Of a stretch of DNA of 6,306 nucleotides, positions 1-6,162 are shown in pieces. Below the pieces are notes generated by a model. It saw only the letters and a program-made list of their open reading frames with translations, did not search any database and had not been told where the DNA came from. The translations under genes and the position numbers were made by a program. Position 1 is the first letter of the stretch; each line of letters begins with the position of its first letter. The stretch is taken from positions 1 to 6,306 of the forward strand of contig JAHDEU010000138.1 in assembly GCA_020628635.1 (NCBI GenBank). Direction: 5' to 3'. The stretch is from Hellea sp. GTDB lineage: Bacteria > Pseudomonadota > Alphaproteobacteria > Caulobacterales > Maricaulaceae.

Positions 1-1
1 G

Positions 2-1294
2 GAAGCCATCGTGACGGCGCGGGGCGGTATGACGTCCCACGCCGCCGTGGTTGCACGCGGCATGGGCACGCCCTGCGTGTCCGGCGCGGGCGACATCCGC
101 ATCGACTACGAGGCGGGCGAGTTTACCTGTCTCGGCCGGACGGTGCGCAAGGGCGACGTCGTGACGGTCGATGGAGCCACGGGGCAGGTCTTTGCGGGCT
201 CTGTCGACATGGTGCAGCCCGAAATGTCCGGCGACTTCGCGCAGGTCATGGAATGGGCGGATGCGGCGCGCACGCTGCAGGTGCGCTGCAATGCGGAGAC
301 TCCGCTCGACGTGCAGACGGCCGTCGACTTCGGCGCGGAAGGCATCGGGCTGTGCCGGACGGAACACATGTTCTTCGAGGCCGACCGGCTCGCCCATTTC
401 CGCGAGATGATCCTGGCCGATAGCGCGGATGCGCGCCGCGATGCACTGGCGAAGATCCTGCCGACCCAGCGCGACGACTTTGCCGCCATCTTCCGCATCA
501 TGGGGGATCGCCCGAGCACGATCCGCCTGCTCGACCCGCCACTGCACGAATTCCTGCCGCACACCGAAGCCGACATCGAGACGGTCGCGGCGACACTGAA
601 CGTCCCGGCGCGCGAGCTGATGGCGCGGGCGCGGGAGCTGGAGGAGAGCAACCCCATGCTCGGCCATCGCGGTTGCCGTCTGGGGATCAGCTATCCCGAG
701 ATCTACGAGATGCAGGCGCGCGCCATCCTCGAAGCTCAGGCCGTTGTGGGCAAGGAGACGGGCAAGACACCGATCGCCGAGATCATGGTGCCGCTGGTCA
801 GCAGCGAGAAGGAGCTGGAGATTCTCAAGGGCCGCATCGATGCGGTGGCCGCCGAGATAGGCGTGTCCGACTACACGGTCGGCACGATGATCGAGCTGCC
901 GCGAGCCGCACTGCGCGCGCGCCAGATTGCGGAGCATGCGGACTTCTTCAGCTTCGGCACCAACGACCTGACGCAGACCACGTTCGGTCTGTCGCGCGAC
1001 GATGCGGGCAAGTTCCTGCCGGACTATGTGCGCGCCGGAATCATGGACCGCGATCCCTTCGTGACGCTGGACCAGGACGGCGTGGGAGACCTCATCCAGA
1101 TCGCGGCGGAGCGGGGCAGGGCAGCCAAGCCGGGCTTGAAGCTCGGCATTTGCGGCGAGCATGGCGGCGACCCGGCGAGCATCGACTTCTGCCAGCGGGC
1201 TGGATTGGATTATGTGAGCTGCTCTCCCTACCGTGTGCCGATCGCGCGGCTGGCGGCGGCTCAGGCGGCGATAAGGGGGAAGGACGCTCGCTGA
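2..1294 (+). CDS. ppdK: Pyruvate, phosphate dikinase, C-terminal half (5' end outside window)
   Basis: PPDK interconverts pyruvate + ATP + phosphate and PEP + AMP + diphosphate in the cytoplasm, linking glycolysis and gluconeogenesis. The reading frame is open from the first bases, and 430 residues of a family usually near 880-900 are visible. The ATP-grasp N-terminal half is missing because of the window edge. Residues 4-25 of the fragment hold the swivelling phosphohistidine motif TARGGMTSHAAVVARG, with catalytic His at codon 38-40. From about residue 90 the PEP/pyruvate TIM barrel follows: TIRLLDPPLHEFLP (substrate Arg175), MLGHRGCRLG (Arg223), GTMIELPRAA (metal ligand Glu298), FFSFGTNDLTQ (Asn321, Asp322) and LGICGEHGG, with the acid/base Cys at codon 1151-1153. 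These match the family active site, so the enzyme should be functional. TTFGLSRDD and the DPF segment favour PPDK over PEP synthase or PTS enzyme I. No regulatory-protein gene is visible nearby. Confidence 0.97.
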   Translation, partial: EAIVTARGGMTSHAAVVARGMGTPCVSGAGDIRIDYEAGEFTCLGRTVRKGDVVTVDGATGQVFAGSVDMVQPEMSGDFAQVMEWADAARTLQVRCNAETPLDVQTAVDFGAEGIGLCRTEHMFFEADRLAHFREMILADSADARRDALAKILPTQRDDFAAIFRIMGDRPSTIRLLDPPLHEFLPHTEADIETVAATLNVPARELMARARELEESNPMLGHRGCRLGISYPEIYEMQARAILEAQAVVGKETGKTPIAEIMVPLVSSEKELEILKGRIDAVAAEIGVSDYTVGTMIELPRAALRARQIAEHADFFSFGTNDLTQTTFGLSRDDAGKFLPDYVRAGIMDRDPFVTLDQDGVGDLIQIAAERGRAAKPGLKLGICGEHGGDPASIDFCQRAGLDYVSCSPYRVPIARLAAAQAAIRGKDAR

Positions 1295-1304
1295 CTAGGC
1301 GAGC
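1286..1304 (+). other. Small hairpin spanning the ppdK stop codon
   Basis: GCTCGC (1286-1291) pairs with GCGAGC (1299-1304) around a 7-base loop that contains the TGA stop. It is a perfect 6-bp GC-rich stem. No T-run follows, so it is not a standard intrinsic terminator. It could act as a 3'-end stabiliser or weak terminator for ppdK, or be chance in GC-rich DNA. Confidence 0.3.
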
Positions 1305-1630
1305 AGACGAGAGAGGCCCCAGCCGGAGACAGGTTAAAGAGGGGCCGGGGACGGGCTGTTTCCGCCACCACCTACTCCCCAACTTCGTCATCCCGGACAA
1401 GGCCGAAGGCAGCAGATCCGGGACCCATCGGAAGGAGAGACGCTGGCTTGATCACGCAGCCGACAGGTCCCGGCTCTGCCCTCGCTGCGCTCGCTTGGCC
1501 GGGATGACATCGATTTTCCTAATCGACGCTGACTTTGGGCACGCAGGGATGAGCGATCCGTGGGTAGGCATCAGGCGGACACCCGTTGAAACGTCTCACA
1601 TCTGTCACGCAGCCGTGCTATCGCCCGCGC
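1295..1630. other. Intergenic gap between ppdK and the PhoD-like gene
   Basis: This is 336 bases without a credible gene. Short open frames here are low-complexity shadows without a ribosome binding site or recognisable protein. It contains the inverted repeat at 1387-1508 and a weak stem GGCCCC (1315-1320)/GGGGCC (1341-1346) with a 20-base loop. A TTGAAA hexamer at 1586-1591 resembles a -35 box but has no good -10 at proper spacing. I see no strong Shine-Dalgarno sequence directly before the downstream ATG at 1631. Confidence 0.6.
1387..1508. repeat. Imperfect inverted (palindromic) intergenic repeat
   Basis: The outer arms GTCATCCCGG (1387-1396) and CCGGGATGAC (1499-1508) are perfect reverse complements. 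Inner arms CCGGGACC (1418-1425) and GGTCCCGG (1466-1473) are also perfect. The stretches between outer and inner arms pair only partly: GACAAGGCCGAAGGC on the left, and CTCTGCCCTCGCTGCG with CTTGG on the right. The transcript could fold into a long interrupted hairpin. The GTCATCCCGG...CCGGGATGAC theme is widespread between genes of Alphaproteobacteria as a REP/MITE-like family, a recollection not tested here. No transposase or target duplication is evident. Confidence 0.75.
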
Positions 1631-2752
1631 ATGACTCGCACACTCCTCCTCACCGCCGCCTTTCTCGCCTCCTGCGCCACACTGGCCAATCAGCCGGATG
1701 CCGTTCCCATGGGCACGACGGGCGTCACGCCCATGGCGTCCGCTCCGCTCGACATGCGCAAGCCGCTGACCCGCATCGCGATAGGCTCCTGCCTGAACGA
1801 AACCGAAGATCAGACGATCTGGAACACGATCGCGGCGGAGCGTCCGGACGTCTTCCTGTTCACGGGCGACAACGTCTATGGCGACACCTACCGGTCGGAC
1901 CCGCGCTGGACGGACCCGACCATGCCGAAAATGGTGAACAGCTACAACACGCTCGCCGCTGTCCCGGAATTCGCCAGGTTTCGCGCGCAGACGCCGCTGC
2001 TGACGACATGGGACGACCATGACTATGGCGGCAATGATGCGGGCGCCTACTACCCGTTCAAGCGCCGTGCGGAGACCATGTTCCTGGACGCCTGGGACGT
2101 GCCGGCCGACGACATCCGCCGCAAGCGCGACGGCGTGCACAAGTCCTGGACCGTCGGCCCCGAAGGCCAGCGCGTGCAGATCATCATGCTCGACACGCGT
2201 TTCTTCCGCACCGACCTGCAGGCCACCGACAAGCGCAATGAGCCAGGCAAGGAGCGCTATGTCCCCATGGAAAACGCCAACGGCACCATGCTGGGCGATG
2301 AGCAATGGGCGTGGCTGGAGGCGGAACTGCGCGAGCCAGCCGATCTGCGCCTGCTGGTGTCGTCCATTCAGGTCCATGCCGATGGCCATGGCTGGGAAGC
2401 GTGGCGCACCATGCCGGCGGAGCGCAACAAGCTCTACGGCATGATCCGCGACACTGGCGCCAACGGAGTCGTCTTGGTGTCGGGCGACCGCCATGCGGGC
2501 TCGATCTACCGCCGCGACGACATCACGGACTACCCGCTTTACGAGCTGACCGCCTCGTCGCTGAACCTGCCCGGTGCCGCCTGGCGCGCGCGCAGCGGTG
2601 AGACCCGCGTGGAGCCCGGACCCTACCGCCTGCATACCATGCAGTATGACGTGAATTACGGCCTGATCGACGTCGATTGGGACAACCGTTCGGCATCGCT
2701 GCAGGTCGTCAGCCCCGGCGGCGAAACCTTTGAAAATAGGTTCGAATTCTAA
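1631..2752 (+). CDS. PhoD-like metallophosphatase (alkaline phosphatase D family), putative lipoprotein
   Basis: A predicted metal-dependent phosphomonoesterase or phosphodiesterase of the PhoD family (calcineurin-like fold), 373 aa, probably membrane-tethered outside the cytoplasm. The metal-site motifs appear in order: IAIGSC (49-54), VFLFTGDNVYGD (74-85), TTWDDHDYGGND (125-136), IIMLDTRFFRTDL (184-196), SSIQVHADGHGWEAW (244-258) and VLVSGDRHAGSIY (281-293). I chose ATG 1631 because it yields MTRTLLLTAAFLASC, a short signal peptide with lipobox L12-A-S-C15. The frame stays open upstream to a TTG at 1586, but that would put a charged stretch before the signal. Ala at +2 after Cys suggests outer-membrane sorting by the Lol rule. 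There is no twin-arginine motif and no room for the N-terminal Ig-like PhoD_N domain found in Bacillus PhoD. The substrate cannot be read from sequence, so I give no symbol. Confidence 0.88.
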   Translation: MTRTLLLTAAFLASCATLANQPDAVPMGTTGVTPMASAPLDMRKPLTRIAIGSCLNETEDQTIWNTIAAERPDVFLFTGDNVYGDTYRSDPRWTDPTMPKMVNSYNTLAAVPEFARFRAQTPLLTTWDDHDYGGNDAGAYYPFKRRAETMFLDAWDVPADDIRRKRDGVHKSWTVGPEGQRVQIIMLDTRFFRTDLQATDKRNEPGKERYVPMENANGTMLGDEQWAWLEAELREPADLRLLVSSIQVHADGHGWEAWRTMPAERNKLYGMIRDTGANGVVLVSGDRHAGSIYRRDDITDYPLYELTASSLNLPGAAWRARSGETRVEPGPYRLHTMQYDVNYGLIDVDWDNRSASLQVVSPGGETFENRFEF

Positions 2753-2838
2753 TCAGCAGCCCACGGACTCGCATTCTCGCGCAAGGCCACTAGATAGGTG
2801 CTCGAAAGCAAGACCCGGCGATCCCGCTTGGTCGTCAC

Positions 2839-2865
2839 GGAACCGCAACGGTGATTCGACCGTAA
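2839..2865 (+). promoter_or_regulatory. Candidate ECF-sigma-type promoter for the cell wall hydrolase
   Basis: GGAAC at 2839-2843 is followed after 17 bases by CGTAA (2861-2865). Alphaproteobacterial general-stress sigma EcfG promoters read about GGAAC-N16/17-CGTT. The -35 therefore matches fully, while the -10 differs at the last T of CGTT. Transcription would start near 2872 and leave a leader of about 130 bases before the ATG at 3005. This rests on one motif hit, so it is tentative. Confidence 0.35.
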
Positions 2866-2889
2866 CTCTGTTCAATCGGTGTTTACCGA
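2848..2889. promoter_or_regulatory. Two related short dyads, possible operator pair
   Basis: ACGGT (2848-2852) and ACCGT (2859-2863) flank six bases. TCGGT (2876-2880) and ACCGA (2885-2889) flank four. Both share the core CGGTG...ACCG, and their centres lie 27 bp apart, within and just downstream of the candidate promoter. Two similar palindromes at a promoter would suit a dimeric repressor or activator, but 5-bp arms can arise by chance. Confidence 0.3.
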
Positions 2890-2992
2890 GTCGCCTGACG
2901 GCGCGTGACTGAACGATATCCCCCGCATTGCAATTTGCCTTCGGTCACACTTCGTGATGGCCGCAGACTTGCAAGGCGCGGGCGAAAAGAAC

Positions 2993-2998
2993 AGGGAG
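2993..2998 (+). promoter_or_regulatory. Shine-Dalgarno site deciding the start of the wall hydrolase
   Basis: AGGGAG lies six bases before ATG 3005 and is a good match to the anti-SD sequence. The in-frame GTG 2954 and ATG 2957 upstream have no comparable site and would add 17 or 16 polar residues ahead of the hydrophobic segment, so 3005 is the preferred start. Confidence 0.75.
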
Positions 2999-3004
2999 CG
3001 CGCC

Positions 3005-3754
3005 ATGCGACCCAGAGCACAAACAATCGCGGGATGGGCGGTCGCCCTGTCCGCCATCGTGATGGGCACGGCCACGCTGCAGACGGTTGCCGACAAGGCC
3101 GCCTCGCAGCGCGCCGGCACGGTGTTGAACGCGCAGGCGGACGCCTTCCGCCACGGGCCGGAGCTGACGGCGACCTCGGACACGACCAACCGCCTGGTGG
3201 AACTCTACGGGCCCGACAGCCTGGTCGATACGCCACTGCGCCGCGTCGAATTCGATCTGGGCACTGTGGACCATGACTACGCACCTCTGCTGAGCGAGTC
3301 CGCGACCGTCATGGCCGAGGCGCAGTGCCTCGCTGAAGCCGTCTATTACGAGGCGCGCAGCGAAACCCGTGCCGGGCAGATCGCCGTGGCGCAGGTCGTG
3401 GTGAACCGCGTCCGCTCCAGGCATTTTCCCAACTCGCTCTGCGACGTCGTCTATCAGGGCTCGGAACGCAGCACGGGCTGCCAGTTCAGCTTCACCTGCG
3501 ATGGCAGCATGGACAAGGCACCCAAGGGGCGCTCCTGGACCCGCTCGCAATCCGTCGCCAATCTCGTGATGAGCCAGCCGACCAAGGCGCTGGTCGGCCG
3601 CTCGACCCATAACCACACGACAGCCATCAAGCCGGTCTGGTCGGCGGAGCTGGACCGCACCCGCACGGTTGGCAGCCACGTCTTCTACAGCTTCCCCTTC
3701 CGCGAGCGCGGCCTGGGTTCGGCGGTCTCCGTCGCGGTGGCGCCGCCCATCTAG
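3005..3754 (+). CDS. SleB-family cell wall hydrolase (Hydrolase_2), membrane-anchored or secreted
   Basis: A predicted peptidoglycan hydrolase, 249 aa, of the SleB/CwlJ catalytic family, acting in the periplasm. Residues 8-26 form a hydrophobic signal or anchor segment after MRPRAQ. Residues 27-100 look like a linker. The catalytic domain spans about 103-230: AQCLAEAVYYEARSE with the likely catalytic Glu116, GQIAVAQVVVNRVRSRHFPNSLCDVVYQG (124-152), CQFSFTCDG (159-167), STHNHTTAIKPVW (200-212) and GSHVFYSFP (223-231). Cys108, 146, 159 and 165 may form disulfides. SleB is a lytic transglycosylase in spore germination, but non-sporulating Alphaproteobacteria carry this stand-alone domain, presumably for wall remodelling. 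That role is inferred. It is separated from the neighbours by 252 and 78 bases and is probably its own transcription unit. Confidence 0.9.
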   Translation: MRPRAQTIAGWAVALSAIVMGTATLQTVADKAASQRAGTVLNAQADAFRHGPELTATSDTTNRLVELYGPDSLVDTPLRRVEFDLGTVDHDYAPLLSESATVMAEAQCLAEAVYYEARSETRAGQIAVAQVVVNRVRSRHFPNSLCDVVYQGSERSTGCQFSFTCDGSMDKAPKGRSWTRSQSVANLVMSQPTKALVGRSTHNHTTAIKPVWSAELDRTRTVGSHVFYSFPFRERGLGSAVSVAVAPPI

Positions 3755-3764
3755 CGCCTGCATG

Positions 3765-3783
3765 ATGCGCGCACTCCGCGCAT
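3765..3783 (+). terminator. GC-rich stem-loop after the wall hydrolase gene
   Basis: ATGCGCG (3765-3771) and CGCGCAT (3777-3783) are perfect reverse complements around the 5-base loop CACTC, 11 bases after the TAG stop. The stem is strong, but no T-run follows. It may end or protect the upstream transcript. It also abuts the -35 candidate of the next operon, so it could instead be an operator. Confidence 0.4.
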
Positions 3784-3810
3784 TGACCGCATGTGACGCG
3801 CGCCATAGCT
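3783..3810 (+). promoter_or_regulatory. Candidate housekeeping promoter of the monooxygenase-esterase operon
   Basis: TTGACC (3783-3788) matches five of six bases of the -35 consensus. The best nearby -10 is CATAGC (3804-3809), which matches only three of six and lies at a short 15-base spacing. It sits in the 78-base gap before the ATG at 3833 and shares a base with the preceding stem-loop. The weak -10 keeps this tentative and might mean activator dependence. Confidence 0.28.
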
Positions 3811-3832
3811 CTACTCTCAAAGGGGAGAGCGC

Positions 3833-5278
3833 ATGGGACCGGAGCGTTTCGACACCATCATCATCGGCAGCGGCTTTGCCGGGCTCGGCCTGGCCGCCAA
3901 GATGCGCGAGGCCGGGCGCGAAGATTTCGTCATCCTGGAGAAGGCCGAGGCAGTCGGCGGCACGTGGCGGGAAAACACCTATCCCGGCGCGGAATGCGAC
4001 GTGCCGAGCGCGCTCTATTCCTACAGCTTCGCGCCCAACCCGACCTGGGACTTCAAATGGGCGAAGCAGAAGCAGATCCTGCAATACATCAACGATTTCG
4101 CCGATGACCGCGGCTTGCGTCCGCACATCCGGCACGGGGTGAAGGTGACAGAAGCCGAATGGCTGGGCGACGAGTGGCTTGTCAGTACGGACGGCGGCGC
4201 ACAGATGCGCGCGCGCTTCGTCGTCAGCGCCATCGGCCAGCTCCACCATCCGCGCGTGCCGGAATTCGAGGGGATGGACGACTATCAGGGTCCGGCTTTC
4301 CACACGGCGCGCTGGGACCACTCTGTCGAATTGGAGGGCCGCGACATCGCCTGCATCGGCAATGCGGCCAGCGCCATCCAGCTGATCCCCGAAGTCGCCA
4401 AGGTCGCGCGAAAGCTCACCGTCTATCACCGCTCTCCCAACTGGATCATCGACAAGGGCGACAGGCCCTATAGCGGGCTGGAGAAATGGATCGGAAAGAC
4501 CGTGCCGGGCTTCTCCAAGCTCTACCGCGCCAATCTCTGGGCGCAGGGCGAATATGGGCTCTGGCCCGCCATTCAGGGCAAGACGCTGCAGGGTGCCGTG
4601 CTCCGCATGCAGCACAACAAGAAGCTCAAGGCGGCCTTCCCCGACGACCCCGACATGCGCGCGAAGCTGACGCCGGACTATCCCATAGGCGCGCGGCGCA
4701 TACTGCTGTCCGACAAATATCTCGATGCGCTGGCGCTGCCCAATGTGGAGGTCGTGTTCGAGCCCATCGAGCGGTTCACGCGCGACGGCATCCGGGCGGG
4801 CGGGGTCGAGCGCACGCATGACGCGGTCGCGCTGGCGACGGGCTTCATCACCAACCCGTTCCTCATGGAGATCACGGTGACGGGTGAACAGGGGCAGACA
4901 CTGAAGGAACGCTGGGCGGACGGGGCGGAGGCCTATCTGGGCGTCATCACGTCGGGCTTCCCTAACCTGTTCATGCTGTATGGTCCCAACACCAACACGG
5001 GTCACACCTCCATCGTCTACAAGCTGGAGCAGCAGTACCAGATGCTGCTGAAGCTCATGGACCGGGCAGGCGAGGGGGTCGTGGCCGTCGATGCGAATGC
5101 GGAGGCCGAGTACAACGCCGAAGTCCAGACGCGCCTGCGCGACACCGCCTGGAGCAAGATCGAGGCGTCCTGGTACAAGGACGGCGAGAAAGTCACGAAC
5201 AACTGGATGGGGTCTTCCAAGGAGTTCAAGCAGCGTTTGAACAATCCCATCTTCGAGCATTTCAGGTTTTCCGCATGA
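3833..5278 (+). CDS. Baeyer-Villiger-type flavin monooxygenase (NAD(P)/FAD-dependent, COG2072 family)
   Basis: A predicted soluble FAD/NADPH monooxygenase, 481 aa, a usual length for compact members of the class-B flavoprotein family. The FAD-binding Rossmann motif is GSGFAG (12-17), followed by ILEKAEAVGGTWRENTYPGAECDVPS (34-59), the conserved GGTW-YPG signature. The BVMO fingerprint FxGxxxHxxxW(P/D) appears as YQGPAFHTARWD (151-162), with Tyr for Phe. The second nucleotide motif reads IGNAASA (175-181), with Ala where GxGxxA has its middle Gly. ATGF (335-338) and GPNTNTGHTS (384-393) complete the family pattern. AGGGGAG (3821-3827) lies five bases before the ATG and supports this start. The stop overlaps the start of an esterase gene, as expected for ketone-to-ester oxidation followed by hydrolysis. 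The substrate is unknown; N- or S-oxygenation by an FMO-like enzyme remains possible. Confidence 0.9.
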   Translation: MGPERFDTIIIGSGFAGLGLAAKMREAGREDFVILEKAEAVGGTWRENTYPGAECDVPSALYSYSFAPNPTWDFKWAKQKQILQYINDFADDRGLRPHIRHGVKVTEAEWLGDEWLVSTDGGAQMRARFVVSAIGQLHHPRVPEFEGMDDYQGPAFHTARWDHSVELEGRDIACIGNAASAIQLIPEVAKVARKLTVYHRSPNWIIDKGDRPYSGLEKWIGKTVPGFSKLYRANLWAQGEYGLWPAIQGKTLQGAVLRMQHNKKLKAAFPDDPDMRAKLTPDYPIGARRILLSDKYLDALALPNVEVVFEPIERFTRDGIRAGGVERTHDAVALATGFITNPFLMEITVTGEQGQTLKERWADGAEAYLGVITSGFPNLFMLYGPNTNTGHTSIVYKLEQQYQMLLKLMDRAGEGVVAVDANAEAEYNAEVQTRLRDTAWSKIEASWYKDGEKVTNNWMGSSKEFKQRLNNPIFEHFRFSA

Positions 5279-6141
5279 GCACGTCACTCGGCTACAAGGC
5301 GTTCCAAGGCGTGTTGCGCGCGACCCGCTACCGGAACCACATGCCGAAGGACGCGGCGAAGGGGAACACGCGCGACATGCTGCCCAAGGGCAAGTGGGCG
5401 AAGCGCTGGCGCAGGGAGGAGTTCGAAGGGCGCGCAGTCTGGCTGTGCGACCCGGCGGGCGGGCCGACCGATCGCGTCTATGTCCACCTGCATGGCGGCG
5501 GCTATGTCTATGGCATTCAGTCGCTGCACTACATGGCGCTGGGCGAGCTATCGGACCATGCCGGGATGACCGTCATCATGCCGGACTACCCGCTGCCGCC
5601 TGTCGCCAAAGCGCGCGAGATCATCGGCTGGGCCGACCGGCACTTTGCCAGCGCCGTGGAATGCTACGGGTTGGGGAATGTGTCGCTCGGCGGTGACAGC
5701 GCGGGGGCAAACCTCGCGCTCGCCGTGCTGCAGATGCGCAGCGCGAGGGGAGAGCCACAGCCCGAGATGAACATCCTCTGGAGCCCGTGGCTCGACCTGA
5801 CAGGGCCGCGCGAGTTCACGAAAGAGGATGACTACGAGGCGCTGATCACGCCCTTCGGGCTGGAGCCAGCCGTGATGGGTTATGTCGGCGACATGGACCG
5901 GAACGACCCGCTGATCAGTCCGCTCGGCGCGGATATTGACGCACTGCCTCCCATGCACATCGTGTCGGGCGGCAAGGACATCCTGCACGATGACGGCGTG
6001 GCGTTTGCAGATCGGGCGAGGGCGGCGGGCAAGCTCGCGAGCCTGACGATGGAGCCGGACTATGGTCATTACTGGATGTTCTATCCGGTCAAGGACCGGC
6101 ACAGGACGCTGCGGGAAATTGGGGCGATGCTGGCTGGGTAA
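5275..6141 (+). CDS. Alpha/beta hydrolase, hormone-sensitive-lipase (HSL, type IV) family esterase
   Basis: A predicted cytoplasmic carboxylesterase, 288 aa, slightly shorter than the usual 300-320. The HSL oxyanion motif HGGGY is at 73-77. The nucleophile elbow GGDSAG (139-144) carries Ser142. GGKDILHDD (232-240) gives the acid Asp235, and DYGHYWMF (262-269) gives His265, so the catalytic triad is complete. The N-terminal cap (1-50) is short and basic. No signal peptide is seen. The ATG overlaps the TGA of the monooxygenase gene (ATGA, 5275-5278), indicating one mRNA and probable translational coupling. The simplest reading is that it hydrolyses the ester or lactone made by its partner. The Mycobacterium tuberculosis mymA-lipR pair and other BVMO-esterase clusters give precedent from memory. 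The true substrate is not readable from sequence. Confidence 0.93.
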   Translation: MSTSLGYKAFQGVLRATRYRNHMPKDAAKGNTRDMLPKGKWAKRWRREEFEGRAVWLCDPAGGPTDRVYVHLHGGGYVYGIQSLHYMALGELSDHAGMTVIMPDYPLPPVAKAREIIGWADRHFASAVECYGLGNVSLGGDSAGANLALAVLQMRSARGEPQPEMNILWSPWLDLTGPREFTKEDDYEALITPFGLEPAVMGYVGDMDRNDPLISPLGADIDALPPMHIVSGGKDILHDDGVAFADRARAAGKLASLTMEPDYGHYWMFYPVKDRHRTLREIGAMLAG

Positions 6142-6162
6142 GCCCATTTTATCCCTCCCCCG

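Larger units (their letters stand above)
2753..3004. other. Intergenic gap upstream of the cell wall hydrolase
   Basis: This is 252 bases without a convincing gene. It holds an ECF-like promoter candidate (2839-2865), two short dyads (2848-2863 and 2876-2889), three GANTC motifs (2766-2770, 2853-2857, 2888-2892) and a Shine-Dalgarno sequence just before the ATG at 3005. No T-tailed terminator for the upstream phosphatase gene is visible. Confidence 0.6.

Noticed and set aside
1315..1346. GGCCCC/GGGGCC stem as a ppdK terminator
   Set aside because: The loop is 20 bases long and no T-run follows, so it is not distinguishable from chance pairing in GC-rich DNA.
1387..1508. The paired repeats as a CRISPR array
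   Set aside because: The arms are inverted, imperfect and occur once; there are no regularly spaced direct repeats and no cas genes.
1586..1621. TTGAAA ... TGCTAT as a promoter for the phosphatase gene
   Set aside because: Only the -35 box fits; the spacing to TGCTAT is 24 bases and no better -10 lies at 16-18 bases.
673..2022. A 449-codon + strand frame overlapping ppdK and the phosphatase gene
   Set aside because: It runs out of frame through two well-supported genes and the repeat, with Arg/Gly/Asp-rich low-complexity composition.
1571..2635. A 354-codon - strand frame opposite the PhoD-like gene
   Set aside because: It shadows the phosphatase gene, which carries all expected metal-site motifs. 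The antisense product has no family resemblance.
2730..2912. A 60-codon + strand frame in the gap after the phosphatase gene
   Set aside because: It begins inside the phosphatase gene, has no ribosome binding site, and shows no recognisable protein or plausible codon pattern.
2945..5287. A 780-codon open frame on the - strand across the wall hydrolase and monooxygenase genes
   Set aside because: It is antisense to two genes with clear conserved motifs. Its translation is repetitive His/Arg/Asp/Val-rich with no recognisable domain. Long antisense frames are expected in GC-rich genes with strong codon bias.
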